From Nostoc sp. LEGE 06077 (GTDB lineage: Bacteria; Cyanobacteriota; Cyanobacteriia; Cyanobacteriales; Nostocaceae), in NCBI RefSeq assembly GCF_015207705.1, contig NZ_JADEWI010000001.1:124001-188000 (forward strand): a stretch of 64,000 bases of DNA. The letters are read 5' to 3'. Each line of letters starts with the position of its first letter. The stretch's first letter is position 1. The position numbers were made by a program, and so were the translations under genes. Shown in pieces: positions 7,480 through 18,000 of the stretch. The notes under the pieces are model-generated. The model was not told the DNA's origin. It did no database searches and worked only from the letters and a program-made list of their open reading frames with translations.

Positions 7480-10400
7480 TCACTGACTAGGTGAAGTTCC
7501 TTCATCAAAGGGACGGACGATAGCCGGTGCTGGTGTGATTTCTGGTTGAAAGATGGCTTGCAGTGCTTGTTCTAGGGTTTGCGCCATGACAATGCGGTTT
7601 TCGTAAGCGACGACTACCCGCACTAGGGTTGGTAAACTATTCTGAGTGGCTTCTAAATAAATAGGCTCGACGTATAATAATGATTGCTCAATGGGGATAA
7701 CTAACAAGTTTCCTTGAATTGCTCTTGAGCCTTGACGATTCCATAAAGAAATTTGCTGAGAAATTACTGGATCTTGGTTAATGCGTGCTTCAATTTGTTC
7801 TGTCCCGTAGATGAGGCGCTGTTTGGGAAAGATATATAACAACAATTTACCGTAGTTATCGCCATCCGATCGCGCCGCTAACCAAGCAACTAAATTTGTT
7901 CGCTGTCTGGGAGTGTAAGGTAAAAGTAAGATAAATTCTTCAAAGGGAACTGTCGGCAAGCTGGTAATTAAATAATACGCCTCAACTGGTCGCGCTTTAT
8001 CACCATAAATTTCGTTGGGGATTTGCCATTGATCTTCGCGGTTGTAAAATACTTGGGGGTCGGTCATGTGATAAGTAATCAACCGTTCCGCTTGGATTTG
8101 AAAGAAATCTGCGGGATAACGGATATGATTACGGATTGTAGCTGGCATAGCACTGAGAGGTTTAAACATCTTGGGAAAGATGTTTGCCCAAGTTCTAATT
8201 ATGGGATCGCTAAAGTCAGCAATGTAAAAGTTAACAGTACCGTTGTAGGCATCAATGACTATTTTGACGGAGTTACGAATATAGTTAATGCCTTCGTTAT
8301 TCGGGTCAGAATAAGGATAGCGATCGCTAGTGGTATAGGCATCTACCATCCAATATAGATAATTTTCTGTCCCAGGGAACCCAGAACCAATACGAGGATC
8401 AGCGGCGATTAAGTAGGGGTCGCTATCAAATTTCAGAAAAGGTGCGATCGCCCGAATTCGTTGATTGATATTCCGCCGAAATAATACTTTAGTCTCTGGC
8501 AAAAAGTCCCGTGTAAATAACATTTGCCAATCTTTCAAATACATGGCAAATAGCCAGCGTCGCCAACCAGTCCCAGTTGAAATGCCACCCATACCATCAT
8601 AAATGTTGTAAGCGTTATCGCTGCCACTGGGATAATCTAATTCTCTAACTCTAGTGCCAGTCATCACATAGGTATTAGTAATTTCACCGTAATAAATTCG
8701 GGGTAGACCAATAGGAATGCTATCTCGAATAGCTTCACTAGAAGTAGTCAGGGCTTCATTGGCATTGCCAGCAATATCTTTGACGAAATATTCTGGTAGT
8801 CCCCCCGGTGCGACTGTATTCACTGGACTGAGGGTAAATCCATAGCCATGCGTATAAATTAGATGTTGGTTTACCCATGTCTGCGCCTGTTGGGGTACAG
8901 CATTGTAGTCTAATTCCCGCGCAGCAATGAGGACTTGTCGCCGTTCCGTTAATTCAGTTGGTTCTTTGGTTGGTGCTATTGGGGTTTCAGGCGCAGATGG
9001 TCGCTGTGAAGTTGCTTCAGTTTCTAGGGTATACCGATCAATATCCGCATCGGGAAAACGATAGTAAGGACGAATTTGTTGCAGTTGACGATTAGTTTCT
9101 AAGAGTGGTCGCTGATCCCAAAGGCGAATATTGCGTATTGTTAAGTCATTAGCTTGAATATCAGCTTCAGTTAAGGTTCCTTGGGGGTTAAAGGTTCGAG
9201 CGTCAATTGCTTCTAAATCAAAGGCTTGGCGAGTCAAAGCAATAGTCCGCTTAATATATGGTTCCTCTCGCTGTAATTCGTTTGGCTGTACAACTAAATA
9301 CTGCACCACCGTCGGGACAATAACCCCAGCGGCTACAGCCACCAGCAGATAAACCCCAAACCCGTACACTACCCAGTGACGATAGGGAGACTTGGGTCGC
9401 CAAACAACGGTGCGCCCCAACAGGTAAAATGCGATCGCCACTGCGAAAACACACAATACTGTGTAGGCTGGTAACTGTGTTTGCACATCGGTGTAGCTGG
9501 CTCCGTAACTTACACCTTGTTGAGAATAAACTAGTTCATAACGACTCAGCCAATAACTCAGGGCGACGACTAGCATTAACAAGCCACCCATCCCATACAA
9601 ATGACGCTGTTGTTGTGGTGAAAATCCTGGGAAAATTCCCTGACTTAAACTGTCTGCGGAAAGAAGATAAGTTAGACTAACGGCGACGAACCCAAATAAA
9701 AATAAACCCATCAACCAAAGTTCCATCAATTCCCAAACTGGTAGGGAAAAGATATAAAAGCTGATATCTCGATTAAATAAAGGCTCGGAATTGTTAAAAG
9801 CAGTCGGATGCAAATATTTGAGGATTTTTGTCCAGTTGTGGTAAATTATCCAACCAAACAAGACACTAAACACACCAGCGATCGCCGTTAACAGCCAACG
9901 AGGATAAATTACAATAGCGATCGCGACTCCTACAACTAAGCCAATAGATAAAACTTGAGTAGTAATTTGCCTACCTAACGTCCAAATTGTCTCTAGTCGG
10001 AACAGGGAAATTACAGGTAAACTAGTCTGGTTCACAGAAGACTGCCAATATGCAAAGGCAATTTGACCGTAGTGCGCCAGCATTAACCCAACCAACAAGC
10101 TGAATATCACAACTATTGGTAGTAACCAGCGTAATTTGATAGGTAATATACCTGTGTAAGTTATTGGACTATTATTGTATTTTGCATACTGCGGACTGAG
10201 TAGGTTTTTAAACTCTGCACGCAGTCCAGCTTCTTCACGCTTAACTTGGTCAATTTTCAAAGATGAGGGATATTTTAGCCGCTGTGCTAACCCTAAATTT
10301 CCCCATAAGTAAATAGCACTAATAGCTGCAACAGAGAATACTAGAGAAACTTTAGTTACTGATCTCAACAAGAATACTTGCAGATAGCCAACTTCTTGAA

Positions 10401-10497
10401 ACCACAAAATCTCTGCTCCTAAACGGGAGGCTACATCCAAAAATAGCCACATTCCCAGGAGTATTACGAACAGTCTCAAGCACCATTTCCAAAGCAT
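7480..10497 (-). CDS. UPF0182 family large membrane protein
   Basis: 1005 residues. The N-terminal third carries about seven hydrophobic helices (for example [71 protein letters not shown]). The remainder is a large soluble region with conserved segments [21 protein letters not shown] and YYLITSLP. This architecture and these segments identify UPF0182/COG1615, found in actinobacteria and cyanobacteria. Its function is unknown, and the soluble region is predicted to be extracytoplasmic. The length is usual for the family, and no frameshift is seen. Confidence 0.9.
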   Translation of the reverse strand: MLWKWCLRLFVILLGMWLFLDVASRLGAEILWFQEVGYLQVFLLRSVTKVSLVFSVAAISAIYLWGNLGLAQRLKYPSSLKIDQVKREEAGLRAEFKNLLSPQYAKYNNSPITYTGILPIKLRWLLPIVVIFSLLVGLMLAHYGQIAFAYWQSSVNQTSLPVISLFRLETIWTLGRQITTQVLSIGLVVGVAIAIVIYPRWLLTAIAGVFSVLFGWIIYHNWTKILKYLHPTAFNNSEPLFNRDISFYIFSLPVWELMELWLMGLFLFGFVAVSLTYLLSADSLSQGIFPGFSPQQQRHLYGMGGLLMLVVALSYWLSRYELVYSQQGVSYGASYTDVQTQLPAYTVLCVFAVAIAFYLLGRTVVWRPKSPYRHWVVYGFGVYLLVAVAAGVIVPTVVQYLVVQPNELQREEPYIKRTIALTRQAFDLEAIDARTFNPQGTLTEADIQANDLTIRNIRLWDQRPLLETNRQLQQIRPYYRFPDADIDRYTLETEATSQRPSAPETPIAPTKEPTELTERRQVLIAARELDYNAVPQQAQTWVNQHLIYTHGYGFTLSPVNTVAPGGLPEYFVKDIAGNANEALTTSSEAIRDSIPIGLPRIYYGEITNTYVMTGTRVRELDYPSGSDNAYNIYDGMGGISTGTGWRRWLFAMYLKDWQMLFTRDFLPETKVLFRRNINQRIRAIAPFLKFDSDPYLIAADPRIGSGFPGTENYLYWMVDAYTTSDRYPYSDPNNEGINYIRNSVKIVIDAYNGTVNFYIADFSDPIIRTWANIFPKMFKPLSAMPATIRNHIRYPADFFQIQAERLITYHMTDPQVFYNREDQWQIPNEIYGDKARPVEAYYLITSLPTVPFEEFILLLPYTPRQRTNLVAWLAARSDGDNYGKLLLYIFPKQRLIYGTEQIEARINQDPVISQQISLWNRQGSRAIQGNLLVIPIEQSLLYVEPIYLEATQNSLPTLVRVVVAYENRIVMAQTLEQALQAIFQPEITPAPAIVRPFDEGTSPSQ

Positions 10498-10686
10498 TTT
10501 GTGGCAGCCAATCTATTGCTCAAGGAAAGTATGTCATAAGTCGTAACTATATTACTAGAATCTGAGAATGGAGAAATTTCCGCATCTCTCTGAGATGAGA
10601 AATTCTCAAAACTCGAAGAACTCTGCGCGGTAGTTGAGCGTAGTCGAAACTCAGTAACCGGAGGCGCAGAGAGGATAGGGCGTTTC

Positions 10687-12399
10687 TTACAATCCGGCGA
10701 TAATTTGCTGCACTCGTTCTACACTGGGATTGTCTTGTTTTTGTGAGTAGAGTTTCATTGCTTGTTCTAAGGCTTGTTTAGCTTCTGGTTTCTTTTTCAA
10801 AGCTAATAAAGCATTACCCTTATTTTCATAAGCTGCGGCATAATTGGGGTCTCGTTGAATAATGCGATCGCAATCTTTAATTGCATCCTCATATTTCTTG
10901 CGATTAAACCGGGCTAAACTGCGCTGATAATAAGCTTCGATATAGTTTTCATCAATTTCAATGGCGCGGTCAAAATCTTTAGTTGCATCTTTATGTTGGC
11001 TGATAGCTGAACGGGCGAGGCCACGATTTAAATATGCCCAAGCCCAACCACTAGAATTATCAATGGCTTTATCATAATCTTGAATTGCGCTTTGATAATC
11101 TTGCAGGGCAAAACGCGCTAAACCTCGGTTATTGTAGGCTTCGGCAAATTTAGGATTGATTCTAATGGCTTGAGAAGCTTCGGTAATTACGGCTGCATAA
11201 TCTTTTTGCATCCGGCGAATTGTGGCGCGTCCGTTATAAGCTTCGGCGTTGTTGGAGTCGAGGCGAATTGCTTGGTCAAAATCAGTTAAGGCGCTGGGAT
11301 AATCATTCTGCTCAATGCGAGTGAGGCCGCGGTTGCTGTATGCTTTGGCATAGTTAGGGTCAATTTCAATAGCTTTGTTATAATCAGCGATCGCAGCTGG
11401 ATAATTTTTTAATTTATTCTGAGCAAAACCGCGACTGGTATAAACTTGAGCATCTCTAGGATTTAATTCTATCGCTTTGTTGTAATAGGCGATCGCGTTG
11501 GGATATCTCCCTTTACTGCTGAGTGTATTTCCCCAGCGGCTGTAATCTCCAGCTTCAGCACGAATATTGTTAGGTAGACTCTCAAAATCAAGATTTGCGC
11601 CTCTTAAATCTGCATTGTCTAAGTTGGCGCTATTTAGCTTACTCCCAATTAAATCTGCACCTTGCAAATTCGCGTTGTAGAGGTTCGCATTTTGCAAGTC
11701 AGTATTATTCAGCCGTGCATTACTCAAGTCAGCATTTTGTAAGTTCGCATAACTGAGATTGGCATTTTTCAGTTCTACACCGCTTAAGTTATAGCCATTC
11801 AAGTTCACGCGACTCAGGTTAACACCATTCAAAGACACACCGCGAAAATTAAAACTTCTCAAATCTGCATTACTTAAATCTACACCATTGAAATTCACGC
11901 CTTGGAGATTGACATTATCAAATCGCACACCCCGCAAGTTAGCAGAACTGAGAGTAACACCATTCAAATTAGCACCACTCAAATCCGCATTACTTAAATC
12001 AGCACTAGTTAAATTAGCATTTCGCAAATCTGCACCACTCAAATTAGCCCCACTCAAGTCTGCATTACTGAGGTTAGCACTTTGTAAGTCAGAGCGAAAT
12101 AAATTAGCCCGAAATAGTTCAGCCCTACGTAAATCAGTATTACGCAAATTAGCACCGCTCAAGTCTGCCCCATTTAAATCTGCACCACTTAAGTTAGATT
12201 GATTGATATCAGCACGAATTAAATTTTTCCGCCTCAAATTTGACCCACTTAAATCGCATTTCGGACATTTATTTGTGTCTACTAGCTGTTTGTAATGCTC
12301 TGGTTTTTCGGCGTAAACCGGAATTGTGATTAACAGTGGAGTCAAAAAAGTCAGAGTTATCAAAAATTTCTGGATATTTTTTGATTTAGTATTTGTCAT
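10687..12399 (-). CDS. Exported pentapeptide-repeat plus TPR protein
   Basis: 570 residues. The first 30 form a signal peptide (FLITLTFLTPLLITIPVYA). Residues about 45-275 are A(D/N)Lxx pentapeptide repeats that should form a right-handed quadrilateral beta-helix. Residues about 285-560 are about eight tetratricopeptide repeats (AYYNKAIELNPRD, DYNKAIEIDPNYAKAYSNRG and so on). Both modules mediate protein-protein contacts, and no catalytic motif is seen. Two cysteines (KCPKC, near 44-47) sit between the signal peptide and the repeats. It is likely a periplasmic or surface scaffold. It is monocistronic by spacing. Confidence 0.8.
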   Translation of the reverse strand: MTNTKSKNIQKFLITLTFLTPLLITIPVYAEKPEHYKQLVDTNKCPKCDLSGSNLRRKNLIRADINQSNLSGADLNGADLSGANLRNTDLRRAELFRANLFRSDLQSANLSNADLSGANLSGADLRNANLTSADLSNADLSGANLNGVTLSSANLRGVRFDNVNLQGVNFNGVDLSNADLRSFNFRGVSLNGVNLSRVNLNGYNLSGVELKNANLSYANLQNADLSNARLNNTDLQNANLYNANLQGADLIGSKLNSANLDNADLRGANLDFESLPNNIRAEAGDYSRWGNTLSSKGRYPNAIAYYNKAIELNPRDAQVYTSRGFAQNKLKNYPAAIADYNKAIEIDPNYAKAYSNRGLTRIEQNDYPSALTDFDQAIRLDSNNAEAYNGRATIRRMQKDYAAVITEASQAIRINPKFAEAYNNRGLARFALQDYQSAIQDYDKAIDNSSGWAWAYLNRGLARSAISQHKDATKDFDRAIEIDENYIEAYYQRSLARFNRKKYEDAIKDCDRIIQRDPNYAAAYENKGNALLALKKKPEAKQALEQAMKLYSQKQDNPSVERVQQIIAGL

Positions 12400-12572
12400 A
12401 AATCTTCGTAGTCTCCGTAACTCATCCTCAAGCTGCTGATCACTTTTACAAGCTCAAAATCTAGGATTACGGATAAATTCCCAGCTATCTTTGTTCCTGA
12501 ATACAACTTTGCGCTACTCTGCGCTTACCCTTGCGCCCTTTGCGTTTAAATTTATCCCCTCAGATGACAAAA

Positions 12573-12604
12573 TGTAAAAACCCTGCTCATAATTGAACAA
12601 GGTT
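12573..12604 (-). terminator. Rho-independent terminator of the 33-residue peptide gene
   Basis: On the minus strand AACCTTGTTCA and TGAGCAGGGTT form an 11-bp stem with a four-base loop (ATTA), allowing three G-T wobbles, followed by TTTTT. It sits 38 bp after the stop codon at 12642. Confidence 0.8.
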
Positions 12605-12641
12605 ATGTAAATTTTCTTTATTAAAATTCTCAGAATCCAAC

Positions 12642-12743
12642 CTAGAACATATTCATAATCGTAATCACACTTACACTGGTTAATATAACCAGAACGCCCA
12701 TAAATACAGATACACCTACTTGGCTGGGTTTAGAAGTGTTCAT
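12642..12743 (-). CDS. Small single-helix membrane peptide, 33 residues
   Basis: The frame reads MNTSKPSQVGVSVFMGVLVI and continues through LTSVSVITIMNMF to a stop, giving one hydrophobic helix (about residues 9-31) with a short polar N-terminus. An AAGGA Shine-Dalgarno lies 12 bases before the ATG, and a strong terminator follows, so this is a complete small transcription unit on sequence grounds. I do not recognise the family. Size and shape resemble the single-helix subunits of photosynthetic or NDH-1 complexes, but none of the ones I know matches in sequence. Confidence 0.6.
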   Translation of the reverse strand: MNTSKPSQVGVSVFMGVLVILTSVSVITIMNMF

Positions 12744-13112
12744 TTGTGTAAATTTCCTTAATTATTATGCTTTGTTTAAGAATAACAATCCCCGTATAAA
12801 TATCTAAGAAAGTCAGGTAAAACTTAAAATAGCGCAATGCTTCTTAGTAAATACTGTTGTAAGTGCTTACATATCAGTGGGAACAATTGCTAAAACTGCC
12901 CAAGCGGATTTTTATAGTTGTAAAATTACTGTTGACAGCGATCGCCAGTATTTTTTCGGAAACTGAAAAATAGTGTTTCTCGGTTTAAAAATTTGCCTCT
13001 AGGGTTTGTTTTCCCCAAGCGCCGCACCGTCAACAAATCAAGGTGCGTTGGCTTACGACATAATACTACTCAACCTTCTGTTCCAGCCTTTTAACTCCTG
13101 CCTTTTTTGATT
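12744..13112. other. Gene-free interval before sbcD
   Basis: 370 bases without an ORF of interest. It contains the promoter side of the small peptide gene and a weak hairpin CGCACC (13023-13028) / GGTGCG (13041-13046), which looks like a decayed copy of a common cyanobacterial repeat. No clear promoter for the downstream nuclease gene was identified. Confidence 0.3.
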
Positions 13113-14366
13113 ATGATTAAAATCCTCCATCTCTCCGACATCCACATGGGAAGCGGTTTTTCCCACGGTAGAATTAATCCGGCTACAGGGTTGAACACGC
13201 GTTTGGAGGATTTTGTGAATACTTTAGCGCTGTGTATCGATCACGCTTTGACAGATCCTGTCGATTTGGTAATCTTTGGTGGGGATGCTTTTCCTGATGC
13301 GACACCACCGCCTTATGTCCAAGAAGCTTTCGCCTGTCAGTTTCGCCGCCTTGTGGATGCGAATATCCCCACAGTCTTATTAGTCGGAAATCATGACCAA
13401 CATTCCCAAGGTTTGGGAGGCGCAAGCTTGAATATTTACCGGACTTTGGGTGTACCGGGGTTTGTGGTTGGTGATACGTTGACAACTCACTCTATTCAAA
13501 CCCGCAACGGAAAAGTTCAAGTAATTACGCTTCCTTGGTTAACTCGTTCGACATTAATGACGCGCCAAGAAACAGAGGGTTTGTCTTTAGCGGAAGTCAA
13601 TCAGTTATTAACAGACAGGTTACAAGTGGTGATTGAAGGAGAAATCCGCCGCCTTGACCCAAATGTACCAACAATATTATTAGCTCACTTAATGGCGGAT
13701 AATGCAACTTTAGGCGCAGAACGTTTACTGGCGGTGGGTAAGGGTTTTACTTTGCCGTTGTCTTTGCTGACGCGACCTTGTTTTGATTATGTAGCTTTGG
13801 GACACGTTCACAAACACCAAAATTTAAATAAACATAACAACCCGCCAGTGATTTATCCGGGGAGTATTGAACGGGTAGATTTTAGCGAAGAAAAAGAGGA
13901 TAAAGGCTATGTGATGATTGAACTGGAACAGGGAAATACTACTTGGGAATTTTGTCCCTTACCAGTTCGCAGTTTTCGCACCATTGAAGTAGATATATCT
14001 AAAGCCGAAGATCCCCAGGGAGCAATTTTGAAAGCGATCGCTAAACATGATATTCAAGATGCAGTAGTGCGATTAATTTACAAACTGCGTTCCGAACAGT
14101 TAGATGTAATTGAAAATGCTGCCTTACATACTGCCTTAAAAGCAGCCCATACCTACACGATTCAACCAGAACTACTCAGTCAGTTAGCCCGTCCCCGTGT
14201 TCCCGAATTGACTGCGAGTAGTAGTATTGACCCAATGGAAGCTTTGAAAACCTACTTAAATAATCGTGAAGACTTAAAAGAAATTGCTGCAACTATGCTA
14301 GAGGCTGCGGAAAAATTGTTATCTGATGATGTGGAAATTTGGTTAGAAGGTGCTGCGGCTGATTAA
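13113..14366 (+). CDS. sbcD: SbcD/Mre11-like DNA exonuclease
   Basis: 417 residues from ATG 13113; a TTG two codons upstream is in frame. All calcineurin-like phosphoesterase motifs of Mre11/SbcD are present: DIHMGS (9-14), GGDAFPD, GNHDQHSQ, LLAHLM and GHVHKHQ. These supply the two-metal site for dsDNA exonuclease and hairpin endonuclease activity. The C-terminal part (residues 280-417) corresponds to the capping and ATPase-contacting region. No sbcC/rad50 gene is adjacent, so the ATPase partner must be elsewhere. It is transcribed alone towards the NACHT gene. Confidence 0.88.
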   Translation: MIKILHLSDIHMGSGFSHGRINPATGLNTRLEDFVNTLALCIDHALTDPVDLVIFGGDAFPDATPPPYVQEAFACQFRRLVDANIPTVLLVGNHDQHSQGLGGASLNIYRTLGVPGFVVGDTLTTHSIQTRNGKVQVITLPWLTRSTLMTRQETEGLSLAEVNQLLTDRLQVVIEGEIRRLDPNVPTILLAHLMADNATLGAERLLAVGKGFTLPLSLLTRPCFDYVALGHVHKHQNLNKHNNPPVIYPGSIERVDFSEEKEDKGYVMIELEQGNTTWEFCPLPVRSFRTIEVDISKAEDPQGAILKAIAKHDIQDAVVRLIYKLRSEQLDVIENAALHTALKAAHTYTIQPELLSQLARPRVPELTASSSIDPMEALKTYLNNREDLKEIAATMLEAAEKLLSDDVEIWLEGAAAD

Positions 14367-14429
14367 GCGATCGCTTTTACTTCGAGACTTGATAATATGA
14401 GCATAAGAAATTAACAATTACAGGAACAA

Positions 14430-14576
14430 ATAAGTATAACGGTCAACATTTCTGAAAGAACTACCAAGTTTTCTGAACTGGTAACTCAGGGATTACTTGG
14501 AGAAGAAGTGGTAATGACTGAGAAAGAAATTTCAGTTGTACGCTTAGTTGGTCTTAAACATACTATTGCTCCTTAA
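14430..14576 (+). pseudogene. Decayed Phd/prevent-host-death-like antitoxin remnant
   Basis: The frame reads ISITVNISERTTKFSELVTQ then GLLGEEVVMTEKEISVVRLV up to TAA 14574. This matches the fold pattern of Phd/YefM antitoxins (VNISE...SELVxxxLxGEEVxxT...VxRLV). There is no start codon: the only in-frame ATG (14397) is separated from it by a TAA at 14412. No toxin gene follows. The family call rests on a short pattern and is tentative. Confidence 0.4.
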
Positions 14577-14803
14577 ATTATAAGGTTAGATAAAGCTGTT
14601 GCGTGAATGCTCATATTCAATCTTTGTGGCACAAGAAAGTGGAGTATCTTGTACACATCAATTTTTATTCGGTTATTACTAATATTTAACAAAATATTGA
14701 TACATAAAAAACGATACTAAATCATCCTGATAAATACAGAATTACCAGTTTAGATTATTCAATTTACCCACAATATATAAGTATTTAGATAGAATTAAAT
14801 ATA

Positions 14804-14903
14804 ATACCAAATGACAAACTGATTGCAACCGATGGATTGACCGAAACTACACATAAATAGCAAGTCCCAATCCAAAATCTAAAATCTAAAAGTCAAAATG
14901 GTA
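14804..14903. mobile_element. Short MITE-like element upstream of the NACHT gene
   Basis: Imperfect terminal inverted repeats ATACCAAATGAC (14804-14815) and GTCAAAATGGTAT (14891-14903) enclose AT-rich non-coding DNA with the tandem words AATCCAAAATCTAAAATCTA. The ends resemble those of the element at 4298-4403. The AATCCAAAATCTAAAATC word recurs at 41158-41181. Confidence 0.4.
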
Positions 14904-15008
14904 TAGGGTGCTGTTTAGAGAAAAATACGCATAAAATTTTGCATTTTACCTTGTAACTAAAATTCTTAACCGATTAAGTATCCTCAAAGTTTCAACTGGG
15001 TAAACACG

Positions 15009-18000
15009 ATGATGATCATAGATTGGTTGGCTGTTTGGGGCGTAACTCAAGCTGTCGGGTTTACTTTTAAACCGATTTTTGAGGAATTAGCAAAAGATGT
15101 AGTCAAAGACTGGGCTAAAGATTTATTAAAATGTATACCCAAGAACATTTTACAGCAACTTAAAAAGGAAGATATTGAAATTGCGGCTGGCAAAGCATTA
15201 AAGGAATTTTTAGAGTTAACGCAGCAGGAATTGGAAGATGCAGACATAGAAGAACTAGAACTTAAGCAGTATACTAAAATTTTAAAGAATTTTATTAGCA
15301 ATCCATTGATTAGAGAAACTCTGGGTTATGCTTTTCAAGCAGAATGTCAACTTTTAGATGCTCAAGTATTCTCTCATACTTGGTATGAAATGAATTTACC
15401 AACTTTACCCCAGAAATTTGAGTGGGAAAGACTAACTAAAAGATATGTAAAAAAAGTCAAAGCAATTATTCGAGAATCTGATAAGTTACGCTCTTTGTTA
15501 GATAGCAAAACTTTAGAAGACGTAAATAAAAATCTGCAAAAAATAGTGGGAATACCCACGGATTTTGACTTAAATATATATCAAGAAGGACTCTATGAGC
15601 GATACGGCAATCTCAAATTAGATAGTTTGGATACCACTGGGTATGCTTATAATGAGTTGAAGCTATGGCGGATGTTTATTGCTCAGAATGTCCGCGAAGT
15701 TCACCAAGTTTTACCCCAAGTACATGAATTACCCAAAGAACATCTCAAAAAACTCAGAGACGCTAATCAAGTAGAAGCAGAAGTTTTACTAGAAGAGTTA
15801 GAAAGCTACCGCAGAGTTTATTTTGAACAACCAATAGTTTCTGTTTTAGATATTATCAATAATCCTGTTTATAAATATCTAGTTATTTTAGGTGATCCAG
15901 GTTCAGGTAAATCGACACTATTGCAGTTTTTAGCTTTAAATTGGGCAGAATCTCCGCTGAATAACATAATTTCTCAACCGATTCCTTTATTAATCGAGTT
16001 ACGCACTTATATTAGAAGGAGAGAAAATAATGAATGTAGTAATTTCTTAGAATTTTTCCATAAATGTAGTGGCATAGTCCATCATCTTAATCAACATCAA
16101 CTGCACGAACATTTAAAAACTGGTAATGCTTTAGTGATGTTTGATGGGTTAGATGAAGTATTTGAATTAGGTAAAAGAGAAGATGTCATTACAGACATTC
16201 ATCGCTTTACGAATGTCTATCCTAATGTGCGGGTAATTGTAACTTCTCGAGTGATTGGCTATAAACCCCAACGCTTGCGAGATGCAGAATTTCGCCATTT
16301 CATGCTGCAAGATTTAGAAGCAGAACAAATTCAAGATTTTATCATTCGCTGGCATGAGTTAACCTTACATGATGAAGAAGATAAATTACGTAAACGTGAA
16401 CGTTTGCAAAGAGCAATTGACACGTCAAAATCTATTGCTGAATTAGCAGGAAATCCGCTTTTATTAACGATGATGGCGATTCTGAATCGTAACCAAGAAT
16501 TGCCTAGAGATAGAGCAACACTTTATGAACAAGCATCACGAGTTCTACTGCATCAATGGGATGTGGAACGTGCTTTAGTAGAAGATTCCCGCCTTGATCC
16601 AAAAACGATTGACTATAAAGATAAGCAGGCAATGTTGCGTCAAGTTGCTTATCATATGCAAACTAGTGCAAAAGGTTTAACTGGCAATTTAATTAGTGTT
16701 AAGGATTTAGAAAAGATTTTAATTCGTTATTTAAAAAATATCGAATTTGAAAACCCAACTAAAGTGGCGAGAGTGATGATTAATCAATTGAGGACTCGCA
16801 ATTTTATGTTATGTTTTTTAGGTGCAGACTATTATGCTTTTGTACATCGGACTTTTTTAGAGTATTTTTGTGCTTGGGAGTTTGTTTGGCAGTTCAAAGA
16901 AACACAAACACTTTCGATTAAAGAATTAAATAATGAAGTGTTTGGTAAGCATTGGCGTTATGAAACTTGGCATGAAGTGTTACGCCTGATTACTGGGATG
17001 ATTGAGCCAAGGTTTGTTTGTGAAATTCTAGAATATTTAATGGCGCAAAATGGGGAAGCAGAAAAGTTTATTAATCTTTTTTTAGCGGCTAAATGTCTTG
17101 CAGAAGTCCGCAATCGGTTATTAGTCACTTCAACGGCGAATAAATTACTGAATCACCTGAAAGATTTAACGAAATATGACCTTGGTTACTATTATCAACC
17201 TTATCGAGATGAAGAAGAAACTAAATTAGTTCAAGAAATTCGCACTAAAGCTGTGACATCTGTGGCTACGACTTGGAAAGATGATGCTGATACGTTGGTT
17301 TGGTTGAAACAACTGGCTAATGTGGATGAACATGAAGATGTGCGACGAATATCTGTGCAAGAATTAGCGAGAAGTTTTCGAGATCATGTTGAAACTTTAG
17401 TCTGGTTAAAACAACGCGCGATCGCAGATAATGATTGGACAGTACGCCAAGTAGCACTGCAAGAATTAACCAGAAATTTCAAAGATGACTGGGAAATTTT
17501 ACCGCTGCTAAAACAACGCGCCACAACAGATGAGAATGAATATGTCCGCCAAGCCGCTGTGCAAGAATTAGCCAGAGGTTTTAAAGACAAACCCAATATT
17601 TTACATTGGCTGAAACAGCGTGTGACTGCGGATAATTCAGGTACGGTACGACAAGTAGCAGTGCAAGAATTAGCCCGCGGGTTTAAAGATGATTTAGATA
17701 CTCTTCCTTGGCTAAAACAACGCACCAGCGATAATGATTGGACTGTGCGCCAAGTCGCTGTGCAAGAATTAGCTAGGGGTTTTAAAGATAATTCTGATAC
17801 TCTTACTATCCTCAAACAACGCGCCATCGACGATGAAAATGAATATGTGCGCCAAGCTGCTGTGCAAGAATTAGCTAGGGGTTTTAAAGATAATTCTGAT
17901 ACTCTTGCTATCCTGAAACAATGCGCCATGACTGATAAATATTCCGGTGTACGTCAAACAGCAGTTGAGGAATTGGCGCGGGGGTTCAAAGAAGAAGCAG

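Noticed and set aside
13023-13046. Terminator or riboswitch upstream of sbcD
   Set aside because: Only a six-base stem with no U-tract and no conserved aptamer bases; most likely a decayed repeat.
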